From: Phlyctochytrium arcticum | Lineage: Eukaryota > Chytridiomycota > Chytridiomycetes > Chytridiales > Chytridiaceae | NCBI GenBank assembly: GCA_025602905.1 | Contig: JAHLKI010000038.1 | Span: 1 to 64,000, forward strand | Direction of reading: 5' to 3' | DNA: 64,000 nt | Shown: piece after piece, positions 8,413 through 21,502 of the stretch | Layout of the letters: each line of letters begins with the position of its first letter | Numbering within the stretch: position 1 is the first letter of the stretch | The notes under the pieces: generated by a model | The model's input: only the letters and a program-made list of their open reading frames with translations | Database searches by the model: none | What the model was told of the DNA's origin: nothing | Made by a program: the position numbers and the translations under genes

Positions 8413-9748
8413 ATTGTATCCAACAGATCCTGCTCTTGAATAATCCAGGTATGATATGGTAAAAAGGACCAGCTAAAACCTTTGGAATTTCGTGCTTTCT
8501 TTTATGATTGAAACCGGGATTTCCTCAGCATCCTTTGTCACTTGGCTCTTCGATCCTCCTTGGCCATAACTGGTTTCGACTCATGTTGCAAAAGAACCTT
8601 CATCCGACACCATACGAAAAACCCAGCGTCTTCTGACCGGCGTTAGCATATAGGCTCAGCCGCACTTTACCAGTTGCTTTTTTACTATTGACGAGTGATT
8701 TTCCCTCACGACAATATTTATTGATTTTACTGCTCCTCCGACTGACATATCCGCGGGTTTCTTTTCAGTTTGGGAAGTTTCCATTTTTCGAAGGACAATA
8801 CGTATTTTTCTTCATTCAAGAGAGGGCCGTCAGACACTGATAGCGCCTGATATTATTGCTATGATAGCCCTTTCAGGCAGAGTAGGCCGGCATTACAAAT
8901 GACCATTACTTCGAGTATAACTTCCTCCACATCCGAAGATCACATTTTTTTGCCGAAACCCCAGAAGGGAAGTGCCATTCTCAATTAAAAACCATCGAAA
9001 TTCGTTTGCAAAAATTAAAATTAATCCATGGGCTGCTGCAGGGTCTGCAAGGCAAACGGGGAACGTATAAATAGCAAAACCCGCAATCAAACGCTCTTCT
9101 CTGCCGCCTTGGAACCGCGCATTAGACGAAAGACTTTCACGGTTTATTAGCGTTCAGAACAGAACATAAGTTTCACCCATCTTGCTCCGCCGCTCACCAC
9201 ATTGTCGGGAGTGCCCACGTTTTTACCACCGGTTTCGGAGCGTCTTGTTGGACGTCCGTCGCGTCGTTCATCTTCAGGGTCTCGTTATTATTGACGACGA
9301 CTTGGGCCGGCCGGGAGATGAATCCTTCTTTGCGGAATGGGATTGTACTCTCATCTTTTATTGATCCTTTGGGATGACAGCTCCATTGTTTACCGTCCCT
9401 CATATTATTCACGTGGAAGTTTGGAACGGGGTCGTTTGGAACGATAGTAATAGCTCCGAACAACCGCTCACCAATCGCTATTAGTACAAGACACCACTTC
9501 TGAGCCAACGACTAAAACTAGTTAGCCCTGTGGTTATTAAGCCTCGTCTAGGGTATGTTGGGGGTTGAGCCAGCGTCTATAGACTTGTGGCCAGGGACAT
9601 TGCGCTAACAAATACTTTAAGCACAGTTTATACCCACCTCGGTCATTCCAATTACCAACAGACTCGATTCTCCCCCCCTGCTTCTGGACTGGTGTGGAGG
9701 AGGTCGCGAAGCAGCTAGCAACGACGAGTCTTGAGAAAGCGACATAAG
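8413..9748. other. Intergenic, no gene seen
   Basis: About 1.3 kb of AT-rich DNA. The longest minus-strand frame (9194-9508) has no ATG until late and no recognisable motif. No RNA gene or repeat pair was noticed. The last few hundred bases should include the promoter of the RasGEF gene. Confidence 0.4.
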
Positions 9749-12700
9749 ATGGAGGGCGACCACATTGACTTGACGATTGCGCGCGCTGACAAGGCCTTGA
9801 CGGCTTTGGACCAGAAAGCCGCATTCAAGGCGTACTTGGCAGCCATTACATTCATCTTGCAACACTTTGCCTCATCAACCGAGTTTGTGACGATTACTAG
9901 CGGCGGCGTGACTGGCGGCGATGGATCCGAGCAGGAGCGGAAATTCAAGAACAAGGCAGAAGTTTTGCCCGATGATGCGGAACGATTATTTGGTCTGGCC
10001 CATCTGTGGTATGTGCATCAGCCTAGAAGACCACAGAGTTTCTATGCGTCTCGCCTCTTTCTGTTATGAAGGAACCTTTGACTGATAGCAAATCTATCTG
10101 AAAATCAGTTTGACGGAGGCGGAAGACATCATGCTTGGCAATTTGACCGTCGACGACGTAGATGGGTCTGATGATGAAGATGATAACCCCGACGCCTCAA
10201 ACAGGCGGCCTGGTTCTGGTGGTGCGGATGCCAGACCACCTCCCGGTCGACAAGTCGCATCCCCAACTTCATCTGTCCAGGACTTTCGCGACAAAAGATT
10301 GTCCCGCCCTCGGTCTATCCGGTCGGTTCACGAGGCATTACGGAGGAGTACTACTTGGCAAATGTCATGTCCGCCATCGCTATCGCGCGTACTAGGTGGG
10401 ACGTCGTCCGAACGCGTTGCCTCGCAGGCAGCAGAAGCTTCTTTAGGCGGATCAAATGAGGCGCTGGTACGTCCGCATTGGGAAACAGTCAAGATGGGGA
10501 GCGCGAGAATAACATTAATTCCTTGCAGACGCTTATTCAAGAGTATTCTAACGATATGTTTCATAGCCCGACGCCATTACGAAGACCTCTTCCAAATTCC
10601 CAAGCCCACCTGGAGATCCCCCCATCTATTCCCCCATCAAAGATGTCATCCATGAACTTTGCGTCAACACCTACTCTCTTTGCTGAGCTCAACACTACCT
10701 ACACGACTGATAACTCTGAGGAAGGCCCGACAGACGACGACAGTGACGAGCCAGATTTACATGACTTGATGAAGCAACAGGAGCAACAAGAGCAGCTGGA
10801 GCAACATTTGCACCAGAGACGCTGCAGCACTGGCTCATCTTCGCGGCGGTCGTCGCGGCAGTTTAGCTCGCTACCTAGGCATTCGGAACTCGCCGGAGAG
10901 CAGGAAGACGATCGAGATTTGCGTCCACCCCGTCGGTCATCTCGCAATCGGCACTCAGTTTCATCACAGATTTCTTCTTGTGGGCAAGATTCATCTGCTG
11001 GTTCAGTTACAAAAAGAAGCCAAAAATCATCGTCCGAAGAGCAAATTGATCCGAGGTCTCCCGCCCTACAAGTAAATATGCATCGGGACAAGGACCACGA
11101 GTCAGAAAACTCGGATAGGCTTCCCTCGCCACACTGGAAGCAAAAGGGCCCAACGTCCTTTTTTGACGAGGAACTGAAGCGGTTGCAGGAAAAACAGGAC
11201 GAATTGGCGCACGAACAGAAAGCCTTGAAGGATAAAAAGTCCAATAGGCTTTCAGCCGCATTCTTTGGTGATGAATTGTCCAAACTGGAGCAGCAACAGG
11301 AGGAATTGCATCAGCAGCATCAAGCGGAAAAAGAGTATCAATCAATGGTAGACCGGCATCAGCAGAGTCATTCACACGAACAGTCAATAGAAGCAACGAC
11401 AATGTCTATGGGGTTTGCGTCAGTCCATATCGCCGCACCCACCCAAACACAGACGTTAGGTCGGCGACTGTTGTCCCCCGCCGTACAGCTCAAAGTACAT
11501 GGAGTTCAAAGCGAAGACCGCAGTGTGTCGCCTTTGGATGGATCACCGCGTGCTGGGCGGATAACAGCACTCGCAACGGCCGGACAGGTACCGAAAGGGG
11601 GCAGTCCAGGAATGCAGCGGTCGGCGTCACATTCAACCGCCCAAAGCTCACCTGCCTCCATCGTTGTTGGGGCATCAGTGCAGCGTCCTGTCCTGAGAAA
11701 AGAAGGCCCCTTCTTGAATGATCCGAACAGCCGAGCGCGCGCTCCCACACCTACCCCCGGAACATCGACTCCCACCTTGGAGGATCCCTCAACATCTGCG
11801 AAAGGAGTCTTTCGCCTGGGTGCGTTCAGCTCTAAACCAGGATCCGCCAACTCAAATCCGCAATCGCGCGAAAACTCAGTGCAACCGCCCAATGATCGGT
11901 CCACAGTGCTACCAGTCTCGCAACCAACCCCGCCCAAGTTTCAAAACTATCTTGCCTCACTTCCCATAGAAACTGGTCCTCGACCACCCCTTGATACCTT
12001 GGGTCGTCGCCGGTCCAGTCACATCGATGTCACTCACTTACATGCTCCGCCGGAACGACACATTTTATTTGACTCGAAAAGTTTTGATGCCCTGGATGAT
12101 CAGTCTGTGTCTGGTGCAGTGCCCTTGACAAGCAAACGCCCGCCGCAGCAGCAACAAGCGTCTACGCCTCCCCCCATGAATCGGAACTCTCTTGTCTGGA
12201 ATTTTCCATCGGTTCCCAAGCGGGATGGCGATGAAGGCGAAAAGGTTAAGCCGCTAAGAAGCAATGCCAATGCACCCACACAATTGTCCTTGCATGCGCT
12301 ACAGCAGCAGCAGTCCAAGAGTCATCATCAGTTGGACGATAATTCCATCAAAATCATACCACTACGATCCCAAATGAATGCGCCCACACAGCTATCTCTC
12401 CACGCGCTACAACAGCAGCAGCAGCAGTCACAGCAAAGCCAAACGATTTTGATGCCTAGTTTACCCGGAAATTTGGCCCAGCCGCAGTATGTCAGTCAAG
12501 GCCAGTTATTCCAGTCCTCGCAGCCATCAAGTAATGAACCATACGCGTTTTTGAACATGGACCCGACCGCTAAAGATCAGCAGCAACAACAGAATCGAAC
12601 CTCTGTGTATTCTACAACCTCTGATTCAAGTAGCACATCTCCTTTTGCGTCAGTTCGTATCCGGTCCGCTTCAGCCACAAATGTCGCGTCCAATGGTGCC

Positions 12701-13885
12701 GCTGTTCCTTACCAACCTGCTTCAACTCTGTCCCACGCAGCCCTACCACCCGTTCCGTCCTATCTTCCCACCATTCCATTTTCTCCGCTGGTCCAGCACC
12801 ACCGGCAATTGTCGGAGCAGTATACTCAAGCCCGCCAACAACTTGCGCAGCTAGAGGCTGTCACACAAGGCCGCGGTGCGCAGGCCTCGGGGCATCTAAG
12901 TCAATTGAGACGTTTGGTGGATCAAACGACAGACACGACCCGCCGTCTCAACTCACTGGACGTGCAAATTGCCGAATGGGGCAAGCGGACCATCTTGGGC
13001 GTGGAACCCGAAGAGCTATCCAAAGCCATTCTGTGCCTGGACGTCGACATGTTTCGTGCCATTTCCACCGTCGACCTGGTCCAATTGGCTACTTCCGCCC
13101 GGGATTTTCGTCCTCCACCCGAATCCCTCCGTCGCGCTCTCGACTTTAGCATCTTTTTGCAACGCGTCGTGCAAGCAACCATCCTTGAACAACCCCAAGA
13201 CGTTCCCCGCGCTTCCGCTATCATCCGCTGGATCACCGTTGCCCGCCTGCTAGCCCAACAATCCGATTTTCACGGCTTAGAAGCCGTCCTTTCGGCACTG
13301 TCCCACCCGTGGATCGCTAGACTGACGAATACCTGGAAGCTGGTCCCCAAAAAGTACAAATCGTGGTACAAGGAACTGGCACCCCTCCTATCCAACCTGA
13401 CTGACGCCAAAAAGTTTAAAGCGCAAATTGAAAAGTGCGCCACGCCCATTGTGCCCGTCATTGGGCTTATTGTACAAATGGAAACGATGCAGGCCAAGAA
13501 ATTGGTGGCGAGCTGTAAACAAGATATCCACGAATGGGATAAGGAGTTTCCGTCACTGAACCCTTCCGGTGGGACCGGGTCGAGCAATGTGGGCGGAATG
13601 GGATCTCAAGGTGCATTATCAGGATCAGCAGCAGCAGTCAATGGTGGAGGGGCAGCAGCGGCTGCAGCACAACCGTGGGGTGGTGCACTGCATTGGGTTG
13701 TGACACGGTGCTGGATGAGTGAAGGGCATGCCGAAGGACTAAGTTTGATGTGGCAACCAGACCGGTCACGCGCGGGGGCTAATGGCACCGGCTCAGGCTC
13801 GGAAGGGGGCAAGAAGGACTTGTTTGATGGGTTGCGTCAGGTCGTCCGAATGGCTAGTGGTCAGGGGAGTGGCGATAAATGGTAG
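9749..13885 (+). CDS. RasGEF protein with N-terminal MIT-like domain
   Basis: Three exons (9749-10008, 10109-10466, 10529-13885) give 1324 residues in a continuous frame. Residues 5-95 form a helical segment resembling an MIT domain, the ESCRT-III/microtubule-binding three-helix module. About 900 residues of Gln/Ser/Pro-rich disorder follow, with two coiled-coil segments (SFFDEEL and AFFGDEL, near 11160 and 11260) and CAG-encoded poly-Gln runs (12301-12312, 12412-12425). The C-terminus (about residue 1025 to 1310) is a CDC25-type RasGEF domain that would load GTP onto Ras/Rap GTPases. It contains DLVQLA, IIRWITVARLL and VPVIGL blocks, and its last helix region is separated by a Gly/Ala-rich linker. 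A RasGEF N-terminal motif was not recognised. The start is the first ATG that fits the MIT-like helix. Confidence 0.82.
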
Positions 13886-14246
13886 AAATCCTGTCATAGC
13901 AAGAGTTCCTCTTCCCCTTTCTCGTCTCCATTTTATTATTTTGTCGTGTTTTCGATTATTTTGTTCACCTTGTTTACTGCTACGTGTCTCTCTACACTTC
14001 TTCTTAAACTTTCGATTTTCTACACACTCTTCATCATTTTCTCTTTCATTCTTATTGTTGACCGAGGGGGCCACAGCAGACTTCATAGTTTGTTGAATAA
14101 AATAACAAACATCCCTCAAAATGATGGAAAACCTAGCGAGTCCAATCCTTTTTGATATTTAAATATTTAACTAGAACGAGAGAGAGAGAGAGAGAGAGAG
14201 AGCAGAAATACATAACATAAAAAGAGAAGAAGAACCAATAGCCACG
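13886..14246. other. Convergent 3' spacer with GA microsatellite
   Basis: This is the 3' flank of the RasGEF (plus) and ABCC (minus) genes. It holds T-rich tracts, a short palindromic ATATTTAAATATTTA-like stretch near 14155-14170 and an uninterrupted GA dinucleotide repeat at about 14178-14203. No gene is seen. Confidence 0.6.
14178..14203. repeat. GA dinucleotide microsatellite
   Basis: An uninterrupted run of about 13 GA units lies in the spacer downstream of the ABCC gene. It has no visible coding role and is likely length-polymorphic. Confidence 0.9.
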
Positions 14247-17200
14247 CTAATTGACTTCTCCAGCCTCTTTGGCCAACCCATAAAACACGGATTTCTTATC
14301 CCGCAACAAAACAGTCGGCGAAGCCAGTTCGGCAACACGGCCCGCATCCAAAACCAGAATCTGATCACAGTCCAGAACAGTATGAATCCGATGAGCAATG
14401 GTCAGAACAGTGCAGTGGGCAAATTCGCGTCGAATAGTTTTTTGGATAATCGTGTCGGTTTCAACGTCAATGGCTGCGGTGGCTTCATCCAGGATGAGGA
14501 TGCGGGTGGGGCGGAGGAGGGCGCGGGCTAGGCAAATGAGTTGGCGTTGGCCGACGGAAAAGTTTTCGCCGTTGGGGTTGACGGGGGCCGCGAGTTTGAG
14601 GGGGAGGGAAGAGATGGTTGCCGTCAGACTGGCGGATTCGAGGGCGCGCCAGAGTTGGGCGTCCGGCAGGGAGTGGAAAGGGTCGAGGTTGTCTCGGACA
14701 GTGCCGGCAAACAGGACGGGGTCTTGCGGGATGATGGTGAGGCGAGACCGGAGGTCGTGGAGACCTAACCGGGCGATATCGACTGAATCAATCAAGATGT
14801 CGCCGGTTGCGGGTTCAATGAGCCGGAACAAGGCAAGCGTCAAAGACGATTTGCCAGCACCCGTACGGCCAACAATCCCCACTTTGGATTGGGCAGGGAT
14901 CGTAAACGATACATCCTTCAAGACCAAATCCAAACCAGCCCGGTACCGCGTACTATAATGTCTAAACTCGATCCGACCATGTCCGGGCCACTCCTGCGGC
15001 GGTCGGTTCTCAGGTATCTCATGCGGTGCTTCACGAGGAAGGGCAATGTACTCTTGAATCCGCTCCACTGATACAATGTTTGTCTCAATTTCACAGGATT
15101 GGCGAACCATCCAGTTGAGCGTTTGCGTGACACTAAAAAAACGCCGGGGTAAGTAAACAATCGCAAAGTCAAAAAATGGCGTGATAACTTACTTGAGCGA
15201 ATAAACCAACATCAACCCAACAATTCCTGCCGAAATCCGTCCATTGACCATAATAGTAATGACCGTAAACAACGCCGACCCAAAGACAATCAGCGACCCA
15301 ATAAATTCCAAACGGACAGCCAACCAACGATTGGACGAAATACTGGGATAATAAGCCCGCATATTGTTATCCACCTTTTGCTCATTCGTGTACATGAACC
15401 GCAATTCTTGCTTAAAGGCACGGATAGTGGATACTCCGCCCAACGTTTCAGAAAAGTGGGCATAGATGGGTGAGCGGGTAGTTGAATCGAGGCGTTTGAG
15501 TTCGCGGGAGGTTGAGAGGTAGAAGCGCTGGAAATGGTAGTAGAGGAATCCGAGGGGTATGGCAAAGACGAAAAACATGGGGCTGCCCATAATGTTGACG
15601 AATATGACGGATAATACCATAAATAGGGTCCGAAAGTACCCCAAAAAGACACGGGGAAGGACCTCATCGACCGTATACATGTCTTTCGAGAAGCGGTTCA
15701 GGATACGGCCGAGCGGGGTCGTATCAAAAAATCCTTGAGGGAGTTCGAAAAGATTGTTCAGCATTTGAGAGTGCATGCGACGAGCCGACCGAATTCCGCA
15801 GTAGATCCAGACAAAGATGACTTGGCCAATAATGGTGAGGGAATAGAAAATACCGATGGCGCCGTAGACGGCAAGACGTTTGAGGACATGGCCATTACGG
15901 GCACCTCCGAATGCAGACGGGTTGAGCCGGTCGTTTTCTTCGGCCCAGTTGGCCAAATAGATGTTTTGGAAGACGCTGGCTGCTTGGGAGAGCACGGCAA
16001 TGATCAAGTAGGCGACTACGCCCTTCATGGAGCAGGCTTTGGCGTAGGATTTGTAGACATCCCAGGAGACGGATCCGACCGCGGATTCCTCTTTGGTCAT
16101 AAGGGCCGTAGTGGGAGGTGCCAATTTTGTACTGGATGCGACCACATCCGCGCGACTGGCGGCCTTCTGGAGACCGCCCGAGGACCGTCGACGGCGCGGA
16201 GTTCCACGGTGATGTTCGTGCGTTTGACTACCGAATGACCCGACAATAGGCACAACCCGATCTCCACTGCCGTCAACTTCTTCATCATGCGACAGTCCTT
16301 CATCATCATCATCAACATAATCGTCCTCTTCTCGTCGTTTCCCAAACTCCTTCATGAGGGCGTGCAGGGGTCCCTCTTTGGCCATGAGTCCCTGGAAATC
16401 ACCCAACTCACACACTTTCCCCTTTTGCAACATCATGACGACATTAACCTCTGGTAAAAAGTGGATTCCATGGGTCACCAGCACCCGGGCCTTATCCTTC
16501 AATATGCCCTCGGGTCCCAGCACCTGGTTAAATATGTGACGTCCAACATGAGCGTCGACGGCCGATAGCGGGTCATCAAACAGATAAATGTCGGCTCGGG
16601 AATAGACGGCACGGGCAATGGCCACTCGTTGTTTTTGACCTCCGGAGAGGTTGATTCCCCGCTCACCGATCTCGACACTGTCACCCCCCGGCAACACATC
16701 TAGATCCGTTTTTAATCCACAGGCTTTGATAACAGCAGCATAGAATTGAGGTTCATAGGGTTTTCCGAATAAAATATTTTCTTGCAAGGTTGCATTCATG
16801 ATCCAGGCCGTTTGGGGGACGTACGCAATGGATCCACGCACGCGAACGTCGCCGCGAATTTTGTACATTTCGCCGAGGAGGGCAGCCATGAGACTGGATT
16901 TGCCCGCACCCACGCTCCCCACAATCGCGAATACGTCGCCGTCTTTGACGCGAAAGGACAAATCTTCTAGAATGACGGGACCGGTTTTGGTCCACTCAAA
17001 CGAGGCGTGGTCTACGATAATACGATCGACATCAGCAGGACCTGTGCCGTGGGGACGGTTATGGTTGTGGTGGTGGAGCGCAGGTTCATGGACAACGGCA
17101 TGGCGGTCCAACTCTTCGTGGCGCAAAAACTTGTAAATACGGTTGAAGGACACGGAAGCCTCAATGACTGCAGAAATCATACTGGGGAACATGGCAAGCG

Positions 17201-18999
17201 GAAACTGGAGCAAGTTGAAGAGGGAGATGCAGACAAAGACTTTGGCCGATGTGAGAGGCTCGTCCGAAACAAGCGTATAGACTGCAAACGAGACAAAGGA
17301 CACCAAAAACGGGGTACACGCCCACGTAAAGCTCTGGTACGCGGACAAAAAGCCTAGTTTCTTGAGTGTGTCCAGCTCGGCTTCCCGGGCTTTATTAATC
17401 TTTTGCAAAAACGGGACTTCCCACGCGTAAAGTTTGATGACTTTGATGCCGTTCAGGACTTCGTCCATCATTTTGGTTCGGTTGTCTTTAGCGGCCATTT
17501 GGGCCTTGTTGAGCGTTCGGGCCCGTGTGGCCAGGAAGGCGTTGACGGGGATCATGAGAATCATGACTCCCAACCCAGCAAAAATCGCTGGTCCCAATGT
17601 TTGGTATAAGAAAGTAAGTGCTAATGCAATTTGAAGTGGTCCTGACCAGATAATGTGGCCATAAGAACACAGATCTGACAGACGCGTCGTATCGACACTT
17701 TGCAGGTTGACAATTTCACCTACGGTCGAGTCTTGCCGCGACAAACTTGAGAGGCGCAAGGATTTGCGGTATATTGCTGTGACAATGGCCGATCGCATCC
17801 GCATACCTGTGATCAAGCAAATGTGGAAATATTGATGCAGCATGATGGTCTGCACGACAGCGGTCAAGAGCATCAAAACAGCAATGGTAAACCCGCGCTC
17901 GACGGGCTGCGGACCGTCGGTGGACGGGTTGGTGTAACTTTGAGCAAATTCCATCATTCGCCGCAAAAACATGGGCTGAACAAACGCCAGCAGATCCTGA
18001 ATGGACTTGAAAATAGCGGCAGATCCAAAGGTCAACCCGTAGGTTCGTGCCAAGGCGCGTAACAAGGACGGTTTTTTGCCCAACAGTTCCTCTTCCCATT
18101 TTCCCTGAAATTCTTCCCCGGTGGTATGGGCACGGTCCTGTTTTTTCAATTCCCATAAATCGTTTTGTTCCAGATTTTTGCGGTAGCCCAGCTTCATCAA
18201 GGGGTCCATCCAGTAAAAGGTCAATCGCGAGAAAATATTTGCAGTGGCCTCTGGACTCTCGTTATGGACGTCGTCGTCGTCGAGTGTGCCATAGTACGCG
18301 CCCGCTTTAGGAACATTTTCAAGAATACACTGGATCAGTGCCAACCCGAGGAAACTAACGTAAAGGCCAAAATCAAAGGGATTTCTTTCGTGTTCCTGGG
18401 CCAGAATCAGCGTACGCAGCTTGACTGCGCCAGTCAACAGCATTGACAGCCAGAAAAATATGAGTATGGGAGATGCAGGGCGGCTGCGGAGGTGCTCGAG
18501 GTGATGCAGGCCAATGGCCATTGTCAGGGCACCAGCACCCACCCACAACGAGACCAGCGAGCAAGGGGTACTTCGGGCAATGCATTCGGCGCCGTTGGCC
18601 AAAGCGGTGAAGTACAGGGCGAGATGCAGGGAAAGCAGTAAACCCGCGTTGATCTGGGGAAATACATCATGTTCAGAAAAAGAAATATCAACGAGACACT
18701 CAAAGTACTTACGAGTTTAACAAAGTAGAGTATACTCTTTGGCACTGCGAGAGAAGGCCCCCGGAGGAGCGCTATAATGCGGGGAATAGCAAACACGATC
18801 AAACCCACAAAGGTGATCTGTCGCAATCTAAGAATTCCACTCAAGTTAAAAATAGGGATATACACAGGGAAGGGAAGTCTACTAACGTTTCTTCCTGGCA
18901 TGGAAAGTAGCGATCGATGCCTTGTTCTGGAAACCCTGGGGTGCCGACACACCACGAACTGTGGGACTGGTCCATAACGAGCGTCGTCCACATCCCCAT
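14247..18999 (-). CDS. ABC transporter, ABCC/MRP subfamily (Ycf1-like)
   Basis: Four exons (18887-18999, 18713-18827, 15193-18653, 14247-15132) encode 1524 residues, the full length of MRP-type transporters. An N-terminal TMD0 (residues about 45-170) precedes two transmembrane domains and two ATP-binding domains. NBD1 has Walker A GSVGAGKSS (about residue 655), signature LSGGQ (about 742) and Walker B YLFDDP. NBD2 has Walker A GRTGAGKSS (about 1316), the family's divergent signature FSVGQRQ and Walker B LILDEAT. An acidic and His-rich linker joins the halves. Family members export glutathione conjugates and metals from the cytosol, often into the vacuole; the substrate here cannot be told. 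The start is the first of three in-frame ATGs (18999). It is divergent from the PH-domain gene at 20045. Confidence 0.93.
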
Positions 19000-20044
19000 C
19001 CTTGCTATACTGAAGGCTGCAAGTCAATTTGCACAACCGCTTCCGCTAGTTCCAGCGATACTTGACGCTATGGGAGGGTGCTTCGGGGCAAGGGAAGAGC
19101 CTGGGCTATATACGACCGGATTGCTGATCTTTGTATGGTGCTCTGCGCTGTGCTTTGAATTCAAAGCAAGGACCAAGTGGGTGGCCCAGTCACAAAGGCA
19201 TTTGTCATCAAAAGTTCTTGGAACTCAGTCATCAACAAAAAAGATTCTACCAAGTGCCAAAACAAATGCCATCAAGGCCGCTATTACAAGGAATAAAGAT
19301 CAACATAAATGGGCAATGAATGTGGTTGACAGGAGGCAGGTGGTGCAGACACTCTATATCCGCGGGTCTTCTTGGTGGTCAACCAACTCAGCATTGCGTT
19401 GGTGGTCTTGGCGGGGCAGATTATGAGCATCGTTGTGTATATAGACGTCGCAAGGACTATCTAAGCTACGAGTTCTCCTGCACATCAAAGCATGCAGAGA
19501 GCGATTAGCAACATGCTGGATGCGCTCAGTCCACTCATGGGCGGGACAAGGACATCCTTCTTGGTCTAGAAGTCCCTATATCGACCCCAAGAAGGCCTCT
19601 TGCTTGTGTATTGCATTGTTTTGCTCTCAAGCAGGCCTATATTCACGTATGGAAGCTGTGGGACGCCGTAGGGCCGTAGGAGTAGAACCAGTAGGAACCT
19701 GCTTGCACAATCACAATCAAGCGCTCTTGCCATTGCTGCCAAAAGAATCAATAACTAAAGTCACTGTACGATGCCCTTTTTGGGTTGCTAGAAACCCGGG
19801 CCTCAACCCGAAGCGGGAAATGCTGCGCTTTAGGCTGATCGCTAAACGGGTGATTTTCCCAAAGCGGATTAACGAGGGCGCAGATCCGGCCGCTGGAGGA
19901 TTCGAATTTCGAGCTGATTCGGGCGCTTTTGGATTTTTATATCACACTGTCATTACGAACTTCTTCACACCTTCATTACGTTCAAGCAACCTCAAGAGTA
20001 ACTAGGACGACGACGACGACGACGACAAGAAACACATAGAAAAG
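19000..20044. other. Intergenic, divergent promoter region
   Basis: About 1 kb between the ABCC gene (minus) and the PH-domain gene (plus). A 161-codon plus-strand frame (19520-20005) exists but has no recognisable motif. Next to the PH gene lies a GAC trinucleotide run at about 20005-20026. No RNA gene was seen. Confidence 0.45.
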
Positions 20045-21502
20045 ATGATTCCCCGACAACGCTCGTTTTCCTCCGGCGCCGCAACGACAAACACGCCCAA
20101 ACTTCGAGACCCCACCGCTGCCGACGACGACGACAGCGACAGCGACGCTCACTTTGCCTACCTCACCACCGTCCTCGCCCACTCGGCCATCACCCCCATA
20201 TACACCACTCCCGCTACTTCCATGCTTCCTACTCCGCCCATGTCCTCCAGTGGTAGCAGGACATCCACCTCAACAACGACCTCTACGCGTTCCATCCCTT
20301 CCCCAACGGATGTTGCTGCTCCCCCATCCCTCCTCACTCGGCCTGTTCTGGCTCCCTTGACCATCTCCAACACCTCTGCTCCTATACCGGCTACAACGAC
20401 GACACAGAGCCAGGCGGAGATGGCAAAGAGCCCGGTGATGCATTCAGTGGATGCACTGTTGGAACAGATCAACATGGCCATTGAGGATCTACGCGTTGAA
20501 GAGAGTACTCCGCTACCACAGAAATCCATCCTCCGCCACTCCCAATCCCACCTTCAACCTCATCCACATCAACATCATCAACATCAACAACAATCCGAAA
20601 GTACTGCGCAACCCCGACGACAGCCGAGACTGAGGATGAGTTCTGCCCCGGAATGGAATTTCAACCCAGACTTGTCAGCAACCGACTTGTTTTCTCCCAT
20701 CTCTACACACCCGCCCACTCTCTTTCCCAACCCACCGAACCCAAATATATCCACCCCAATGAACGTCCTCCACTCGGGCCACCTCTTAAAGCTAACCACA
20801 ACCCTCACCCTCCCCTCCAAAAAAACATTCCGCCCCCGCTTCCTCGTCCTCACCCCCTGCCTCCTCTTCCTCTTCCGCTCGTCCCACCCCTCTGAATCTT
20901 CCATCACCGCGCTCCCCATCGTGCCCTCCACCGCCGCGTTTGTCGCCGAACAGGGCCTGTGGGTTCTGACTGTTCGATCCTCGGGATGGGATCCCGCCAA
21001 GAAGGAAATGGTTGGCCGAACTTGGACTTTGCAGTGTGAGGACAAAGACGAAATGGTCTCGTGGCTTACAGTCCTGCGTGGGGCCATCGCTTCCTCTTCC
21101 TCTTCATCATCTTCCACGTTATCCCCAACGGCTCAGATCGAATATCTTCAATCCCAAGGCCGAGGCCACGCCCTTTCCTCCCTCCTCTCTTCCCCCTCCG
21201 CATCTACTCAACAACCCCTCCACCACCTCCTTACAGACCTAAACCGTCTCCAACCCACTACAAACCTCCAAAATTTCCCGTCGCCACCTACCCAACCCCC
21301 ACTCCGCGACTCGGGATACTCGGACCCATCCACATCCCCCATTCATACCAAACATCCCGATCACTTTTCATCATCTCACAATGAATCAAGCTCCACACAG
21401 CAACAACCTCAGAAGGCTGCCCCGAGGGAGGAAATCGTATCACCCCGAGGCAAAATGCCGCTTTATTTGGGATTTGGGGCTAGTATGTCTATGGCCATGT
21501 AG
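20045..21502 (+). CDS. PH-domain protein, Ser/Thr/Pro-rich
   Basis: A single exon gives 485 residues. The first 220 residues are Ser/Thr/Pro-rich and probably disordered, with a His/Gln run near residue 175. A pleckstrin-homology domain spans about residues 240-350. It opens with a Gly-Leu strand (HSGHLLKL), has a basic FRPRFLVL strand and closes with the diagnostic helix whose conserved Trp lies in MVSWLTVL. The remaining 130 residues are low complexity. PH domains bind phosphoinositides or proteins and recruit signalling or trafficking proteins to membranes; the specific role is unknown. A (GAC)n tract precedes the start codon. Confidence 0.8.
   Translation: MIPRQRSFSSGAATTNTPKLRDPTAADDDDSDSDAHFAYLTTVLAHSAITPIYTTPATSMLPTPPMSSSGSRTSTSTTTSTRSIPSPTDVAAPPSLLTRPVLAPLTISNTSAPIPATTTTQSQAEMAKSPVMHSVDALLEQINMAIEDLRVEESTPLPQKSILRHSQSHLQPHPHQHHQHQQQSESTAQPRRQPRLRMSSAPEWNFNPDLSATDLFSPISTHPPTLFPNPPNPNISTPMNVLHSGHLLKLTTTLTLPSKKTFRPRFLVLTPCLLFLFRSSHPSESSITALPIVPSTAAFVAEQGLWVLTVRSSGWDPAKKEMVGRTWTLQCEDKDEMVSWLTVLRGAIASSSSSSSSTLSPTAQIEYLQSQGRGHALSSLLSSPSASTQQPLHHLLTDLNRLQPTTNLQNFPSPPTQPPLRDSGYSDPSTSPIHTKHPDHFSSSHNESSSTQQQPQKAAPREEIVSPRGKMPLYLGFGASMSMAM

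Noticed and set aside
9194..9508. 104-codon minus-strand frame
   Set aside because: No ATG until codon 37, no motif, and no supporting splice signals.
19520..20005. 161-codon plus-strand frame upstream of the PH-domain gene
   Set aside because: No recognisable domain, and it lies in the promoter region of two divergent genes; chance length is plausible.
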